Assembly (NCBI GenBank): GCA_963693365.1
Contig: CAVNZM010000007.1
Location: forward strand, 3,782,001 to 3,846,000
DNA length: 64,000 nucleotides
Origin: Amoebidium appalachense
Taxonomy: Eukaryota; Ichthyosporea
Reading direction: 5' to 3'
Within the stretch, counting starts at the first letter, position 1, and every line of letters starts with the position of its first letter. Below the pieces are notes generated by a model. It did not search any database and had not been told where the DNA came from. It saw only the letters and a list, made by a program, of their open reading frames with translations. Position numbers and translations under genes: made by a program. Of this stretch, positions 35,735-64,000 are shown piece by piece.

Positions 35735-38700
35735 TCCTCAACACAGCACCCTGATCTTCGAAAATCCACACCAATGGTTTGTCCGAAATCTTGCTCGCAC
35801 TAATGCATCCCCCTCACCCCCCCCCCCCCCCCCCCCCCCCAAAGACACCCGGACAACCACGGCCGCCTAACAAATCCACTTGATCACGGGACCTTCCCCC
35901 CCCCCCCCCCCCCTCCCCTGCACCCTCCCCCCCCTCTCCAAACCTCAAATGTTCAAAATAATGCATGCCGACCAGTATATCACGACTACCAATAAGGTGG
36001 CGGGAGCAAGACAACTTATTCGGCACCCCCGCCCGAGGAAGAAAGGGGGGGGGGGGGGGGGGGGAGGGGGTTTGAGCTTTAAGGAGATGGCAAGTCAGTG
36101 AAGCAATACCAGGGCTTTGAAGCATGGCCAGGCCCTATATCTTTATCTGTAGGTGGCTGAGCTAGTGCGAGATTGCATCCCCCGGAGGAAGAGGGGGGGG
36201 GGGGGGGGGGGGTTTGAGGGGGGAGGGAGAGAAGGGGGTGGGGGATACGCACGCAACAAGAACCGTGCGGACCAATTTGACACGGGTAGGAATGCTCAGG
36301 TTGGGCCAGTACACGTCGCACGGCTCGGGGGCTGGGACAGCAAGGAACGCCTCAGAGTCCTGTGCGTGGAGCATCTGAACGCTGGCTGCCGCTGCCGAGA
36401 GGTCCATAAACGTGACGAAACCTGAACCCGAGGGCTGGTGGGGGAGGTGTTGTTGTTCCTCAACAAGGCGGTTGTACTTCTCCAACTTGCGTGAGAAGAA
36501 GTCGATCGAGTCCACCTGCAGGGGGTAAGGGTGGATGGGAGGGAGTCGGGGGAGGGGGGGAGGAGGGGGAGGGGAGGGGGGCGGGGGCGGGGGGGAAGGG
36601 GGGAGGGGGGAGGAGGGGGGGCAGGGGGAGGGGGGGGTTTGAGGGAGAGAGGGAAGGAGAGAAGGAGGGGAGACAGAGGAGGGGGAGGGGGGGGAGGTGG
36701 TTAGAATGTGTTACGGAGTATGAAGTACACGTTCACGGTGGGCAACACAATGCAGGATTTGCAAATCATGCAAGGGGTATGCTTCATAAGCAGAGTGAGC
36801 AGACGGGGGGAAGGGGGGGGAGTAGGGGGGCTGGAGGCAGAAAAAGGGGGTGGGGTGGGGTGGAGGGGGAGGGGAGAAGGGGAATGTTGCTTGTCAACAC
36901 CAGAGCCAGATCAGGCCGACACAAGCGAATATATGAACGGGACTCCGGAAAATGAACGTTCCCCCCGGGAGGGGGGGGGGGGGGGGGGGGGGGGGAGGTC
37001 ACGGGCACAGAAGTAAAGAGTTCACAGGCTCACGGCTATGTGTGGGTCATGCAGAGAAGTAATACATACACAGACACACATGTTGACACTCATTTGAAGA
37101 GGGTTTGCTAAGTCACACTCTTGGAGGAAGGTGGGCAGAGGAAGGTGGGCAGGATGGGCATAGCCACGGGGGGGGTTGGGGGGGGGGGGTGTGTTGTTGT
37201 TGTGCGCAATAGTGCCTGTGTATCAGCACAGTTTAAGCTCAGCTGATAAACACTCGATCGTTGGCAGGGAAAGCCAACACAAAATCCAGGTTTACCCACC
37301 TTCTCACCCCAAAGGCCCAAGAAGCCCGTCTTATGCTGGGGCCTCTGACGCTCCGCAGATGTGTCGTGATCGTGCAAGTACAGAACATGTTCGAGCTTGC
37401 GGCAGTACATGTCACGCTTGGCATAATACTCGTCCAGTTTAGAAACGTCATTCTGGGCAAGTGCATTGTGCACATTATTGTAGTACATGAAGTTGAAGAG
37501 TTTCTTCAGATTGTCATGGTGCGCATCCTCGGGAGGGATAGACTTCACCAGAACAGAGTAGGCGTGGGGCCGCTTGGTCTGTAAAGTCAATATGTTAGCC
37601 ATGTTGGTTAAGTGCCCGAGAGCAAAAGAAGTACACGGGAGTAACTTTATAGAAACATGCAAAGCCAGTAGACCGAAACTACCCTGGACATAACCAAAAC
37701 ATCCAAAGAAAAGAAACCAAAACATCCAAAGAAAAGAAACTAACACGCTCTGGTTCCTACCTTGGAGGAGACTAGAAAAAAGACATCATCCCCAAACACC
37801 ACATACCCCATCCCTTCGGGCTACAAGCACATTAGGAAAAAATCAATTCCAAGAAGCGCCAATCCAAAGAGAAAGCAAGCCATCAAGTGGTCTCTCTACA
37901 TACCTGGTTGAAGTGCACACGCAGCTGAACATATTCTCTGAACTCCTTGTTCAACATCCACAGCGTAATGCCGGTAAAGAGGTAGACCGAAATGAAGTGC
38001 GCCCAGAGTCTCATGGAGCGCTGTGGGATATTTGCCATGGACATCTGGTCGAAGTTGGACAGACCATTTTCAGCCGTATAGTTGATTGGAAGAAGCACTC
38101 CAATCGAGTAGATTGATAAGGCAAGGAACAGGTGGGCAGCAAACCGGTATGAGCGGACAAGAACGAGGGCATCAAGACCGGCTGCCTCAAGAACCTGATC
38201 GTCTGTTAACTTGATGAGTGGAACGATCCAGCCGAACAAGGACTGCGGCAGATGCGGAATACGGAGGTCACTGCGAAACAAATGTTAGTAAAGCCAGTGT
38301 ATGCAGTAAAAGAAGTCATCTTCCGACAGCTACACTTGTCTAAGGGCAAACACAGAAAACGTATCTTAGTTACTACTTCAACACAGCAGCTTTAAAAATA
38401 ACACGACAACATATAGCGGCGACCCTGATGTCACTAGAAGCTGTTTAAGTTAGAAAAACAGTTTCTAGTCACAGTAAGGTCGTCACCACCAAGCAAAACG
38501 ATGATGAAAACATGGTTTTCCACAAACCCAGAACACCAAACAGAGGCGTTCATATCACACTGTTCCTGGTGAATGTTCATGTACGAAGCCGGATTTGAGG
38601 GGTGAATAGGGTGGGTGAGGGGAAGGGAAGGCGGGGGAAGGCGTGAGGAGAGAGGGGCTAAAGAAAGCACATACTTAAGTAGCTTCTCACGAGGAGCATA

Positions 38701-38859
38701 GATGCGCCTATGCTTTGTTCTCATGCACACAAAGACGAGGAAAACCACAGAGGCAATGGCAACGTTAATTCCGAATGATACGGCAAAGGAGTTCAAGGAC
38801 GTTGGGACCGAGGCGTCCTGGCTTGTCGTGTTGTTAGACATCTTCAGAAGAGTGCCCAC
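33319..38859 (-). CDS. TMEM63: TMEM63/CSC1-type mechanosensitive cation channel
   Basis: Six exons: 38675-38859, 37904-38270, 37300-37578, 36253-36515, 35292-35497 and 33319-34364. Phases agree and total 2,346 nt (781 aa), the usual size of the OSCA/TMEM63 (calcium-permeable, tension-gated channel) family. Exon 1 holds a first membrane helix (VAIASVVFLVFVCM). Exon 2 has two more (HLFLALSIYSIGVLLPINYT, FISVYLFTGITLWML). Exons 3-4 form the cytoplasmic RRM-like region (YSVLVKSIPPED, GFVTFMDLSAAA, CDVYWPNLSIPT). Exons 5-6 carry the pore helices and the family signature GFLEGFLPTLALRIFF, followed by TFEGQEANSW and KLFYFQLFNIFLGSLLSGS. The tail is acidic and ends at TGA 33319-33321. Met at 38859 or 38841 could start translation. 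It acts in the plasma or endolysosomal membrane. Confidence 0.95.
34365..35291. repeat. TMEM63 intron 5 contents
   Basis: (TG)n and GTGT/ACGTGT repeats against the exon-6 acceptor, G-runs at 34470-34500 and 34600-34628, a partial family-B-like stretch at 34531-34600 (GGATGTGTTACAAGTATGGC), a C-run with (CA)n at 34673-34710, and TG-rich DNA from 34948 to the donor. Confidence 0.75.
35498..36252. repeat. TMEM63 intron 4 contents
   Basis: C-runs at 35705-35730, 35816-35840 and 35897-35912, then G-runs at 36038-36064 and 36192-36211. Here the sense-strand order is C near the donor and G near the acceptor, opposite to most introns of the window. Confidence 0.8.
36699..36800 (-). mobile_element. 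dispersed repeat family B, copy in TMEM63 intron 3
   Basis: About 100 bp. On the TMEM63 sense strand it ends CGTAACACATTCTAACCACC and is followed by about 180 nt of C-rich DNA that runs into the CCCTGCAG acceptor of exon 4 (36515). Its 5' end lacks the usual GGATGG block. Confidence 0.85.
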
Positions 38860-40575
38860 ATGGACACTTACACCTGAACTGAGCTACTACTATTAGCTTT
38901 TATGCTATAAGCTTTCCTTATTCAAATATCCTAGTTATTCTAAGACCTTCAAAAACGAAGGCACACCAAAAAAAAGAGGCACACGCTTTGAAAATAACTA
39001 AAAGAAAAAACTATTCCAGGAAGGCATATATATGCTTCTTCTGTTACACGCCTGCAAGCTCTCTTCGTTTTGTCACCACTTTCTTTCGCTCGCACCAACC
39101 GTGAGTCACCAAACTGGGCTGGAAACGAGCAACGTTACTCTTTCTTTGCAGTGACAAATATATCCCAAATTGCTGTTCGCGTAACCCTAATTAGAATATC
39201 AAAAATGACACAAGTGGATAGATCTCACGGAAATGCAGCACAATCACGCTTGTGTCGTGAATAAGGCTAATCGTCTACAGAGGCTTCCTTTCTCTTTTAA
39301 ATATAAATCATATCTGGCGCAATCGTTACTACTATACACAGCATACTAGGTAGAATTAATGTATAGACAGCCATTTGCATCATCATGCATGATCAGTGTC
39401 AGCTGAGTTATATCCAGACAAACTTTTCCTAAAAAAAAAAAAAAAAAAAAAAAAAAACTTTTCCACTGGCCCTTAGGGCAACGCTTCGAAACCAACCGCC
39501 TGCCCGTTCGGCGAAAAGACAAAGGGCAGTGGCACTGCCATAATTGGCAAATCTTTACCTTGTAGGTCTATTCTGGTTGGTTAATTACCTTAATCATTAG
39601 CGTACATTGTACCGATTAGCTAATAATCAGGCATTTTACTTAACAAGGCTTACTGATAATGACCCACGCGCCGTCTTGTCCGGAGGCGGGCAAATGGATG
39701 CGCTTGTTGCAAGTTCTTTTTCTTAGACGGAGAATACAGCCATAACTGCTATTCTAATCCACTATCAAACACCCGGAAAATCAAAATCATTTAAGAATAT
39801 TCTATATTTTTAAAAGCCAACGCTTTTGATGTTGGAAAATACACCTGTTTTGGCCGTCAAAAATTCTAAATATTCAGGCTTGGCTCTGAGGGCGAATGAT
39901 TAATCAAACAGTGAAGCCAATCAGATCTTGCAAAGGAGCATGGAATGTGTTCGGCGGGCTGATATGAAGTTGGACCTCCATACACGACTCGTGACACGAG
40001 GCTACAACGAGACTCTTACAAGAGCACACGTGTTTGCTATTAACCTGTAGCCGTTGTGCGTCTCTTGGCGGTGTGGGCGGGAACCGTTCTGAAGATAGAA
40101 ACCACCAAGTGACTCGGAAAACGTCACTGAAGGAAGAGCTGTCGCACTTGGAAAGATATTTGGTATCATCGTTTGAAACCGGCCGGTAATTGTTTGCAGG
40201 GCGGCCGGCATATTGGATGTGAGATCCACGTGTGTACATAGACAGTGTAATGCTTTGGTTCCTTTGGGACATTCGCGTCCACCTTCCGAGGGCTTTACCT
40301 GATCTTCATCTCACGTTTTTGCCAGTGTCAAGCTCAAGGCAGCAACGACAGGTCATTGGTGCTGTTGGTCAAGGGAGGAAGGCAGTGAGAGATTGGGAGC
40401 CGGAAAGAACCAAGGTTAGTGGGAATTCTCTGAGGGGATGGGGGGTAAAGAGAGGGAGGGAGGGAGGGAAGGAGGGGGGGGGGGGGGGGGGAGGGGGGGA
40501 GAGAGAGAGAGAGAGAGAGAGACGGAGAGGGAGAGAGATAGGGAGAGGGCGGGGAGGGGAGGGCAGAGAGAGTGA

Positions 40576-40631
<56 letters not shown>

Positions 40632-41130
40632 AGAGAGAGATAGAAGGGGGGGGAGGGGTTGTGGCGCGGGGGGGGGGGGGGGGGGGGGGAGGGAGGGCAG
40701 GGGCAGGAGAGCGTTACAGCCATAACGAGTTATAGGAAGTGCAGCCAACACACAGGGAGGGAGGTGCAAAGGGAGGGGAGAGGGCAGGGGGGGCGAGGGC
40801 AGGGGGGAAGTGGCGTGCTGGGGGACGGAGGTACTTCAAGTCGAGGGAGGGAAAGCATCGTGAAGAGCGAGAGGGATAGAGGGAGGGAAGCGGGAGTGGA
40901 GTGAGCAGAGACGAAGTGAAGGAGTGGGGAGGGAGGGAGGGAGGGAGGGGATGGGGCAAGAAATAGAGGAGACCGAGGGAGAAAGAAAGAGCGTGCGGCA
41001 GAGAGGGGGGGGGGGGGGGGGGGGGGGGGGGAGAGAGAGGGAGAGGGAGAGGGAGAGGGAGTGAAGGGGGTCGAGGGAGAGAGGTTTTGATGGGAGAGAG
41101 GAGGGGGAGGGGGGAGAAGAGAGAGATATA

Positions 41131-41223
<93 letters not shown>

Positions 41224-41786
41224 CTGAGAAGAGAAAGAGGCGCGTGGAAGAGAAAGGGAAATAGGGACCGAGAGAGAGAGAGAGGAGGGGGGGGGGGGGG
41301 GGGGGGGGGGGCTGGGGAAGGGAAAGGGTAGGCGTGGGGGGGTGGCTGGGGCAGGATAAGGGGGGGTAGAGTGGGTGAGACACTGGGCGGGAGTTAGTGC
41401 GGACAGGAGGGGGAGAGGGAGGTGGGGGCGGGGGGTGGGGGGGGGGGGGGGGGGGGGGGGGGGGAGGGGGGGGGGGGGGGCGGGTGGGTGCCGGGATGGT
41501 TGAGTGGGACGAAGAGAGAGGGCGAAGGAAGGGTGGAAGGGGGGCGCGGCAGAGAGAGAGAGAGGGAGCAAGCAAAGGATAAGAGGAGAGCAGGGAACAA
41601 CTAAGGCTGGAGGGGGAGATGGGGGAATGGGTAGGATGGGACGTGGTGCGCTGGGGCAGGAGGACGAGGATGGGGGAGGGGGGGGGGAGGGGGGGGGCTT
41701 TTTTTTTTAGCCTTTTTTTTTTCACTAGGTAGTATGTGGTTTTTCCATGCTGTACACAGCTTATCTAGCTTCGTGTGCACACTTAG

Positions 41787-41818
<32 letters not shown>

Positions 41819-42131
41819 GTGCTGTTTGGGGGGGAGGGGACGGCGGGGGGGGAGGAAGGAGGGCTTGCTGAACTTTGGGTGAACGACGAACTGTCTGTGC
41901 AGTGCAGTAAAAACTAAGTATTACCCATCTTTAACCCTTTAACAATCTTCTTCTTCCTCTCTTCCTTTATACTTTTACCACTTTGATTATTTTTGCCTAT
42001 GTACTTACCTTTTTTTATAAATGGTTTCCCCCCAGGTACACTTTGTATTCTTGCCACAACTCAGCAGCAACCGTCTTGATTATAAATTTTAAACCTCTTC
42101 TAAGCACGCATTTAAGCATAAAAACGGTGGG
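38860..42131. other. intergenic region between divergent TMEM63 and ERA genes
   Basis: 38860-40400 is nearly free of simple repeats, AT-richer, with an A26 run at 39431-39456. As the only clean stretch between two divergently transcribed genes it is the likely site of the TMEM63 promoter. 40440-41720 is GGGA/GA-rich: (GA)n at 40500-40630, (AT)n at about 41131-41184 flanked by (GA)n, and G-runs at 41006-41030, 41287-41310 and 41438-41480. 41790-41820 is (TG)n. Long frames here are repeat translations. Confidence 0.7.
41131..41184. repeat. (AT)n tract continuous with (GA)n
   Basis: AGATATAAG(AT)n of about 54 nt passes directly into (AG)n (41185-41225), a composite dinucleotide microsatellite in otherwise G-rich DNA. 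Confidence 0.9.
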
Positions 42132-55439
<13,308 letters not shown>

Positions 55440-55475
55440 AATATTCTTTTTTTATTTTATCACATTTTGTTCCCG

Positions 55476-55495
55476 GAGGGCCTTTTCAGGCCCTC
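55476..55495 (-). other. 3'-terminal stem-loop of the LINE
   Basis: On the element's sense strand this 20-nt stretch is a perfect 8-bp stem (GAGGGCCT/AGGCCCTC) closed by a GAAA (GNRA) tetraloop, lying about 30 nt before the A-rich tail. The opposite-facing copy has the equivalent hairpin at 59609-59628 with one mismatch. LINEs of the stringent type use such hairpins for recognition by their own reverse transcriptase. Confidence 0.75.
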
Positions 55496-57050
55496 TAAGG
55501 AAACTACCGTCTACCACACAGCACCGACAGTACACTAGTTAAGGTGCTTCTATGAGTTCAGCTAAGCTAAACCATCCTTCACAACCTAACTATAAGTACA
55601 CACTTTGCCCAGGGCTACTACCCCAGCCACGCCGGCAGGAGGCTCCAGTCCTCCCCTCCATTCAAAACCTAGCAATAAACGTTAACCGAGGGCTCTCATT
55701 GGTCGATCTACAGTATTGGGAAGTACTAAGTGTTGTGTATAGTATTTACGGTGGGTATGGGTGGATGATGGGGTGTGGTTGTGGTGGTGGTGGGGGGTTG
55801 CTGCCTAACATTATGTGTTGTTGTACGTATGTTGTGGTGATGTTTTTGTGGACTAAATGGTGGGTTTTACAGGGCACGCACACTGGGTCTGTGTGTGTTC
55901 CGGCAGTCAGAACAGGCTGGCCGGGTGTGTGTGGCGGGTGTATTTGTTGGTGTCTTGGGTTTTTGGGGAGCCATACTTTTCTTTCTACGGGTGGTGGGTA
56001 TATGGTGGTGTTTTTGCATTTTGGGGTGGGTGGGGGGGAGTGTTGTGTTCCGTGGATGCCAAATTTTTGAAAAGAAAAAGGACTGCAACTCTACTGTGAT
56101 TTTTCCTAAGATGGCCCGGGTGGTGGTCTTGGTGGTGCCGGTGGCTGCAAGTAGTGGGCCCACCGATCGTGGGCAGAATCCCCGTTCGACCCACTTGATG
56201 TCTTCGGGGTCTGGTGGGTCACCGTTGCCTCCTATCCAGTTTATCCATGCACATTGGTCTACCACCGTGGCTGCCGTATAGTGGTGCTGTGCCGTGGGGG
56301 TGTTTGGATGACGAGTGTGCAGGACGTTGTGGATGCAGGCTGTGATGGCCGTGGTCAGGGTGGGGACCTCCCCGGCATGGGCCGGGCAGGCCCAGAGGTA
56401 GGTGGTGGTCTCAGGGTGTTGGCTGCACCGGGGGCATGTGGGCTGTGTAACGACGGTGGGGTGATCTCGGTGTAGCCGTGTCATGGTAGGCAGGGCGCCC
56501 ATGGCCAGGGACAGGCTACGAATGTTGCCTCTGACGGCCCCGATGGTTGCCTGTGCGGGCCCCTTGTTGAGCTTGAGGGGGTTCCGTTCGGCTGGGAGCA
56601 GTCTGGGGTCGGCTAGTATGGACATAGCCTTGGTCTTGACGGCCATGTCGGTGAGGAAGTCCTTGTTCAACCGGTTCAGTGTACCGGGAATGTTGCCGGG
56701 GATACGGTGGCCTTGTAGTCGTAGGAAGTACTTCCCCCCCCCCGGGGCCGGAGGTAGGGGGGGGGGGAGGGGGAGGGCTCTTCCTGCATTGGCTGCCTTG
56801 TCTGCCTCGTTATTCCGTTGACCGTACCGTTTGGTGTTGAATTGGTGCCCCTTCACCCACGATACCTGTACAGAGCCTGGTTGCCTTAGGGAGAGTTGGT
56901 CTCGTACGTGAGCCCATTCCACTACAAATGTGGGGGAACTTTAGCTTACGTCGAGGGGGTGTGGTGGGGTCCATGTTTGCCCCCCATCGGTCGACTACTC
57001 CGAGGTTATCGAGCTTGATGTGGATGGGGGTGGTGGTGGGGGTGAGCAGG

Positions 57051-57061
57051 AGGGCTAGTAG
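57051..57061. repeat. 11-bp target-site duplication, left copy
   Basis: AGGGCTAGTAG here and at 58780-58790 flank the inner element exactly. Removing the insertion plus one copy restores one open frame of the outer element across the junction. Confidence 0.82.
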
Positions 57062-58779
<1,718 letters not shown>

Positions 58780-58790
58780 AGGGCTAGTAG
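58780..58790. repeat. 11-bp target-site duplication, right copy
   Basis: Same 11 bases as 57051-57061 (AGGGCTAGTAG). On the minus strand it encodes part of the LLAL helix following the RNase H catalytic Glu. Confidence 0.82.
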
Positions 58791-59149
58791 TACCCCTGTG
58801 AGTTCGGCTTAGGTGGATGATAGGGCCGTATGGAGCCTGGCCTTGGCCGTCACTGGTGGTGCTTTCCGGTCCGGGGTGTCCAGCACAGCCCCGGCTCCGG
58901 CCTGGGCTATCCTCCTGCCCGGGCGGACGAGGCTGCCGTCCGTATAAACGGTGATCGGTTGGTCTGGGGGGATCAGGGTGATTTGCTGCTGCCACTCGTC
59001 ATAGGTGGCCTGGGGCACCAAGTCGGTGTAGGTGAGCCTACGGGGAGTGAGTGGGCTCGGCAGGTCAGCCGGGTGGGCCGTGCACTTGTGTCCTAGTGGT
59101 GACCCTACCGGTGGTGGCTGCTGGGGGCGTGATGAATTTTAATACATAT

Positions 59150-59676
59150 AATCATACATATGGCCTCGCACCCCAGCACACAGACAGCCAGCATGCCAAC
59201 CTGCAGACACACCCACAGAACCAACCAACCATGCAACATAGGCTCCTAGACCACTACACCGTAGCCACACTCTATGTCCAACACCATATCCTGCTAGGTA
59301 GCAACCCACCACCACCAGTTCCCTCCATCCTCCATATCCCCCGTAGGCGCCACCCACATCACATATGCATCACACATTCCACCACTTTTGACGAACCAAT
59401 GAGAGCCCGGTTTTAAAGTTTACTCCTACGTCTGGAGTGGAGGGGAAGCCTGGTGCTACCCACGGGCGTGGCTGGGGTGAATACCCTGGGCAAAGTGTGA
59501 TGATAGTTAGGATTCTTTAAAGGTGTGTTAGCTTAGCTAGTAATATTAATACCGTAGCACCCTAGTTAGAGTGCTGTCGGTGCTGGGTGGAAAACGGTAG
59601 TTCCCCCTGAGGGCCCAAGGGGTCCCTCCGGGAACAAAACGGGATAAAATAATAATAACAATAATAATAATAAAAT
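59150..59676 (+). mobile_element. 5'-truncated LINE copy facing the opposite way
   Basis: The plus strand here matches the minus-strand 3' end of the outer LINE. Shared landmarks are AGGTAGCAACCCACCACCAC-type sequence, CCAATGAGAGCCC, TTTGCCCAGGGT, CCCAGCCACGCC, CAGCACCGACAG (inverted), the hairpin and GGGAACAAAACGGGATAAAA followed by an (AAT)n tail. Only the 3' part is present. The two copies therefore lie 5' to 5', forming an inverted repeat of about 400-500 bp with 3.5 kb between arms. Confidence 0.82.
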
Positions 59677-59804
59677 GGCCCAGCAGGTTTTTTACTTGTT
59701 CCATAAATTTACACGGTTTGATTTCGGGGATTCAATTTTTGCAACGTTTTGTATTTTGTCCTTAAGGGCCACCTCCATACTTCTAACCTTCTAATGCATA
59801 CAGC

Positions 59805-59853
<49 letters not shown>

Positions 59854-60258
59854 ACATGCACCCTTCCTAATTAGCCCGTGCCGGCTCCACTCGAGCTTCA
59901 GACCCGAAAGCAATTAACTTTACGTTTGGCAACCGATGCGCACCAAACAGCATTAATTTGGACCGACCCAAAAGGGCCCATAATCCAGCACAAGAGAAAC
60001 CCCCTTTAAGATGTTGATTTATGGAGGCATTTTATTTACTTATATTATAGTCGTCAGATGCAGATTACAGGTCTCATTCATTGTGGCCCCCTTGCTAACA
60101 GCCGGGGGTCCAAAAGATACTGTTTTTATCTCAAAAAAACACCACCATTAATACAACAAAAACAAACAAACATGGTACTAAGGGTTCAAGAGATGGGGCC
60201 TAATCGAAACACGCCGTTCAAAACCCTTCACGACTAAAACCAGGTTCCAAACACATGT

Positions 60259-60327
<69 letters not shown>

Positions 60328-60539
60328 AAAAAAAAAAAAAAGAAGAAGAAAAAAGAACAGAAAAAACCTTTCTACCCTCCCATCATGTATACTCCCATCC
60401 CCCACAGACATACAAACCCGTCATACCATATCCTGATATCTGGTTGCCACACCACCACTACTCAAGAATCCCCACGAAAACTTTCCAACTGCAATATCAC
60501 GAACACTGCATAGGATTACCCGGCATTGTGGCCTATTAT

Positions 60540-60619
<80 letters not shown>

Positions 60620-60873
60620 CACACACACGCAATATATAACCTATATATAGATACATGCAAGGTATGAGGTGACCCTGCAACTCTCAACGACATTACAGTA
60701 TCTGGAGTGTAGCAATTCATAATCATATATCGCCCCAGCAGACCCCGCGCCAAAAACCAAAAAAAATAAAAATAAAAATAATAATAATAATAGGCAAAAA
60801 ATGAAAAAAGAAAAAACAAGAAGGGCAAAAAAGAAAAAAAAAGGGTTCAAAAATATAGCCCAGCTAATAGAAC
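59677..60873. other. intergenic, C/A-run rich
   Basis: C48 near 59805-59852, unique DNA at 59853-60255, C31/A35 at 60260-60325, C46 at 60542-60587 then (CA) and A19, AATAAT-type DNA near 60765-60795. No gene seen; this should include the 3' UTR of centractin on the minus strand. Confidence 0.75.
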
Positions 60874-63895
<3,022 letters not shown>

Positions 63896-64000
63896 CTGCA
63901 CAGCCCCTGTGTTACTTATAGGCTCATGCATCCCTTTCCCAAAAAACATTTGCCCATATATCCCTCTTCCCAACCTTCCATTTGCCCAACACATACCACA

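Noticed and set aside
40232-40735. 167-codon plus-strand frame upstream of the ERA gene
   Set aside because: Its second half is (GA)n/G-run translation and the first half matches nothing I know.

Overview
Eukaryotic nuclear DNA. Genes are broken into many short exons whose splice sites join in consistent frame, and introns are crowded with simple repeats: (CA/TG)n, very long G- and C-runs, and T-run/G-run composites. A receptor tyrosine kinase with an HRD...AARN catalytic loop, a centractin (ARP1), a TMEM63/CSC1 channel and a mitochondrial ERA GTPase occur together. A true receptor tyrosine kinase with leucine-rich repeats plus EGF repeats is best matched by unicellular holozoans (choanoflagellates, filastereans, ichthyosporeans). 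That placement is inference from gene content; no species is named.

Layout. 1-803: last exon of a plus-strand GH20 beta-hexosaminidase. 804-4767: repeat-filled intergenic DNA. 4768-27738 (minus): one 26-exon receptor tyrosine kinase gene of about 1,050 codons, running from signal peptide through LRRs, EGF repeats, a Cys-rich exon and a transmembrane helix to a tyrosine kinase domain. 27739-33318: intergenic, with a near-perfect 23-bp-arm hairpin and C-rich duplications; no gene recognised. 33319-38859 (minus): six-exon TMEM63/CSC1 channel, about 781 aa. 38860-42131: AT-richer intergenic DNA, then GA- and G-rich repeats. 42132-52193 (plus): ERA GTPase, 11 exons, about 448 aa. 52194-55439: intergenic repeats including a 330-bp CT tract. 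55440-59676: a degenerate RNase H-bearing LINE on the minus strand, split by a second reverse-transcriptase fragment flanked by an 11-bp direct repeat, and followed by a 5'-truncated relative facing the other way. 59677-60873: C/A runs. 60874-63895 (minus): 3' half of ARP1/centractin, continuing beyond the window.

The genes share no pathway; this is ordinary chromosomal neighbourhood. The most unusual signal lies in the introns. Two short dispersed repeat families (A, about 145 bp; B, about 105 bp) have different bodies but the same two ends. In every host gene they lie in one orientation relative to transcription. Read on the sense strand they end in a branch-point-like CTAAC/GTAAC followed by a long C-run, which in at least seven cases leads directly into the next 3' splice site. 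They behave like portable 3'-splice-site cassettes, or introner-like elements. All exon models are hand-read from sequence; none has transcript support here.
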